Assembly (NCBI GenBank): GCA_031732855.1
Contig: JAVMKJ010000201.1
Coordinates: 1-11,155, forward strand
Source of the DNA: JAVMKJ01 sp031732855
Lineage (GTDB): Bacteria > Pseudomonadota > Gammaproteobacteria > Competibacterales > Competibacteraceae
DNA: 11,155 bases
Direction of reading: 5' to 3'
Shown here: positions 8,923 through 11,155 of the stretch, piece by piece
Layout of the letters: the number at the start of each line of letters is the position of its first letter
Position numbering within the stretch: the first letter of the stretch is position 1
The notes under the pieces: model-generated
What the model was told of the DNA's origin: nothing
Database searches by the model: none
The model's input: the letters and a program-made list of their open reading frames with translations, nothing else
Position numbers and translations under genes: made by a program

Positions 8923-10329
8923 CTACGGTCGAGGCTGGTAGCCGGTGAGCGGACCGGTGCGAAATGCCAGTCCGGCATATTGCCGATCCCGAATCTGCCG
9001 AAAACGTTCCGAATAGTTAAAAATACTATAATTCAAATATTTATATCGGGTCTTTCGATATAGCCAATCGTTGAAGGCGAACACGGAACCACTTGGCGGG
9101 ATTTCCGACGCCGAGATTTGGGCACGAGCCGGTAAATCCCCGGTCGCTGCCCGGTACATGACCAGACCGTAGGCTCCCACGCTGAGAATCGCGCCCAGCC
9201 CCGCCGGTACCGCGGTCCAGCGAATCCAGCGGAACCGGTCGGGTCGGGCAAGCATCAATCCGACCGCCAGCAACGGCAACAGCAGACGCCCGCCAGGATG
9301 GATCAGCCCGAAGAAGTTGTAGGGCGCGATCAGATAACACCCGATCACGATCAAACCAAACCGGCGCATAACCGGGACCGGCAAGGCCATCGGCGGCAAC
9401 CCGTCGAGATCGCGCGAGGAAGACGGCCTGTCCGGCTCGAGAAACACCAGGAGCACGAAGATACCCAAACCCAGCACCACCAGGGCATTACTCGTCGCTC
9501 CCAGCCAGTAGAGCCAGGGATGCTGTTCCAGCAGGCTGGTTCCATCAGGCAACAGCAGGTTGCGGAACCCACCCAGCAGCAGCGGCGATCCGAATTTATA
9601 CAGGATGAATTCCGCGACGCCTTCCATCCCGGCATCGGCCACCGGCGCCTCGAAGCCGGTTAGCCGTCTGCCGAGCACGAACCAGAGTACCAGCAGGCCG
9701 AGAGGTACGAGGGCGAGCAGGACGCGATGGCGGACGCGAATCGGTCCCCACAGCACCAACAGGATCGCCAGCAGGCCCCATGCCATAAAGACCATCGCAT
9801 GGGCGAAGAACAGGGCTGCTCCGAAACCGGCGATCCATGGCGCGGAACGGTGCTCGTCGAACCAGACCAGGAAGGCGAAGAACAACAACAATGCCAACTG
9901 ATAGCTGGTAAAGCCATACCAGAAATAGCTCGCCAGGGCGACCACCGCTACCAGCAGCGTCAAAACCGCGCCGCGGCTGTTCTCGGGCGCGAACCGCCGC
10001 GCGAACCGCCACAATACCCACAACCAACCCGCAAGCAGGAAGATCAGAAAGATCTTACCCGCCGCGACGGGCTCGAAAACGAGGCAAAGCAGCGCCAGCA
10101 GAGCCGGCGCCAAACTGTTGGGAACCGGATAAGGGGCGACGATGAAGCCGGCAACGGCGGCGGAATCGGCGATCTTCAGCGCCAGAATCCTGCTCTGATA
10201 CAACCATTCGCCAAAATCGTGGAAGTAGGGCGCCGGCGCCGCGGCGATCACCAGCGCCAAGCTCGCGATCAAGCCGACGGCGCACCCATGCCCAATCCGG
10301 TTAAACCACATTCCGATCACCATCCTCAT
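8923..10329 (-). CDS. Polytopic membrane protein of unknown function, possibly GT-C-like glycosyltransferase
   Basis: The product has 468 residues with about eleven hydrophobic segments, the first near 15-31 and the last near 374-391, then a soluble tail of about 75 residues rich in Tyr and Arg. Just after the first segment comes FHDFGEW (36-42); an acidic pair in the first outer loop is typical of GT-C glycosyltransferases that use lipid-linked sugars. A YPVPN motif follows near 67-71. I do not recognise a named family, so the enzyme idea is inference. The chosen ATG at 10329 overlaps the yejE stop as ATGA, suggesting translational coupling. An ATG at 10311 is an alternative with a slightly better ribosome site (GGTGATCGG), and a longer frame reaching 10437 would overlap yejE by over 100 bases and is unlikely. 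No terminator is visible after the TAG at 8923. Confidence 0.65.
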   Translation of the reverse strand: MRMVIGMWFNRIGHGCAVGLIASLALVIAAAPAPYFHDFGEWLYQSRILALKIADSAAVAGFIVAPYPVPNSLAPALLALLCLVFEPVAAGKIFLIFLLAGWLWVLWRFARRFAPENSRGAVLTLLVAVVALASYFWYGFTSYQLALLLFFAFLVWFDEHRSAPWIAGFGAALFFAHAMVFMAWGLLAILLVLWGPIRVRHRVLLALVPLGLLVLWFVLGRRLTGFEAPVADAGMEGVAEFILYKFGSPLLLGGFRNLLLPDGTSLLEQHPWLYWLGATSNALVVLGLGIFVLLVFLEPDRPSSSRDLDGLPPMALPVPVMRRFGLIVIGCYLIAPYNFFGLIHPGGRLLLPLLAVGLMLARPDRFRWIRWTAVPAGLGAILSVGAYGLVMYRAATGDLPARAQISASEIPPSGSVFAFNDWLYRKTRYKYLNYSIFNYSERFRQIRDRQYAGLAFRTGPLTGYQPRP

Positions 10330-11155
10330 CGGGCCACATGCTTTCTCGGATCGAACGCATCCCGCACCGCTTCGCCGACGAACACCAGCAAACTGAGCAT
10401 CAGCGCCACCACCACGAAACCGCTGATTCCCAGCCACGGCGCTTGCAGGTTCTCCTTGCCCTGGCGCAGCAGATCGCCCAGCGAAGCCGAGCCCGGCGGC
10501 AGGCCCAGCCCCAGAAAATCCAGCGCGGTCAGGGCGACGATGGAGCCGGACAGGATGAACGGCATGAAGGTCAGCGTCGCCACCATGGCGTTGGGCAACA
10601 GGTGCTTGAGCATGATCCGGCCATCGGCCATGCCCAGGGCGCGGGCGGCGCGGACGTAGTCGAAGTTGCGGGCGCGCAGGAACTCCGCCCGCACCACGCC
10701 CACCAGCGAGGTCCAGCCGAACAGCATCAGGATGAACAACAGGGTCCAGAATCCCGGCACCACCACGCTGGAGACGATGATGAGAATGAACAGTTGCGGC
10801 AATCCGCCCCAGATTTCCAGGAAGCGCTGGAACAACAAATCCAGCCGACCGCCGAAATAACCCTGCACCGCCCCCGCCGCCACCCCGATCACCGAGGAGG
10901 TGAGGGTCAGCAACAACCCGAACAGCACCGAAATCCGCAAGCCGTAGATCAGCCGCGCCAGCACGTCGCGCCCCTGATCGTCGGTGCCCAGCCAGTTCTC
11001 GGCGGAGGGCGGGGCCGGGGCCGGGACCGGCAGGTTGTAATTGACGGTATCGTAGCGAAACCGGACCGGCGGCCAGATCATCCAGCCGTGTTCGTCGATC
11101 AGTTGCGCCAAATAGGGATCGCGGTAATTCGCCTCGCTGGGAAACACCCCGCCGA
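10326..11155 (-). CDS. yejE: Peptide ABC transporter inner-membrane permease YejE (partial, 5' end outside window)
   Basis: About 275 C-terminal residues are present. Counting from the valine at 11147, NWLGTDDQGRDVLARLIYG (51-69) is the entry to the permease domain, RNFDYVRAARALG to HLLPN (160-185) is the EAA loop that contacts the ATPase, and FVGEAVRDAFDPRKHVAR closes the protein. The match to E. coli YejE is close over the whole stretch, including NFDY, LPNAMVATLTF, LQAPWLGI and GEAVRDAFDP. YejABEF imports oligopeptides such as microcin C across the inner membrane with YejB as partner permease, YejA as binding protein and YejF as ATPase. The frame stays open to the window edge, where the first transmembrane segment and the true start must lie. 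GTG at 11147 is internal. The next gene is not yejF but an unrelated membrane protein overlapping by four bases. Confidence 0.92.
   Translation of the reverse strand, partial: GGVFPSEANYRDPYLAQLIDEHGWMIWPPVRFRYDTVNYNLPVPAPAPPSAENWLGTDDQGRDVLARLIYGLRISVLFGLLLTLTSSVIGVAAGAVQGYFGGRLDLLFQRFLEIWGGLPQLFILIIVSSVVVPGFWTLLFILMLFGWTSLVGVVRAEFLRARNFDYVRAARALGMADGRIMLKHLLPNAMVATLTFMPFILSGSIVALTALDFLGLGLPPGSASLGDLLRQGKENLQAPWLGISGFVVVALMLSLLVFVGEAVRDAFDPRKHVAR

Noticed and set aside
9727..10659. Plus-strand frame of 310 codons across the membrane protein and yejE
   Set aside because: It spans the junction of two well-supported minus-strand genes and has low-complexity Gln/Arg/Pro content.

Overview
The window is GC-rich and looks like the chromosome of a gammaproteobacterium. 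It carries a FimV-type protein, a YejE-type permease, a VapBC pair, and the REP-like intergenic repeats common in large proteobacterial genomes. I cannot name a species. A relative of environmental Chromatiales/Competibacter-like lineages would fit, but that is a guess. No rRNA, tRNA, CRISPR array, prophage or intact insertion sequence is visible.

Layout. Bases 2-55 are the last codons of a plus-strand gene, followed by a strong terminator. A convergent minus-strand gene (120-2654) encodes a secreted FimV-like protein with two copies of the FimV core module, a Pro/Ala/Val-rich repeat linker and a 27-bp minisatellite. A 161-bp divergent intergenic region with a perfect 14-bp palindrome leads to a plus-strand gene (2816-5674). 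That gene encodes one polypeptide with an acyl carrier domain, a fatty acyl-AMP ligase domain and a PlsC-type acyltransferase domain. Its stop codon abuts a 150-bp inverted-repeat element (5674-5823), which is followed by a hairpin with a U-tract serving the opposing gene.

That opposing gene (5939-7735, minus) encodes an acetolactate synthase large subunit with an unusual four-cysteine segment and no adjacent regulatory subunit. A 294-bp AT-richer gap with weak terminal-inverted-repeat-like ends separates it from a vapBC toxin-antitoxin operon (8030-8697, minus). The operon has a readable promoter and a perfect 13-bp dyad operator. Just upstream of it, bases 8783-8896 hold the C-terminal remnant of a MacB/FtsX-type ABC permease with no gene body.

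The right end is a minus-strand pair: the 3' part of yejE (peptide ABC permease, running off the window), overlapping by ATGA a polytopic membrane protein (8923-10329) that may be a GT-C-like glycosyltransferase. The yejF ATPase gene expected after yejE is absent.

How the parts relate. The genes do not form one pathway. There are three independent housekeeping or envelope units: FimV at the cell wall, lipid acyl activation and transfer, and branched-chain amino acid synthesis. Next to them is a patch (about 7740-8900) with a toxin-antitoxin pair, an AT-rich spacer and a gene fragment, which reads as a rearranged junction next to the broken yej cluster. The best candidates for something unusual are the three-domain lipid protein, the FimV protein without a membrane anchor, and the cysteine segment of the acetolactate synthase. 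None amounts to a clearly new system on sequence alone.
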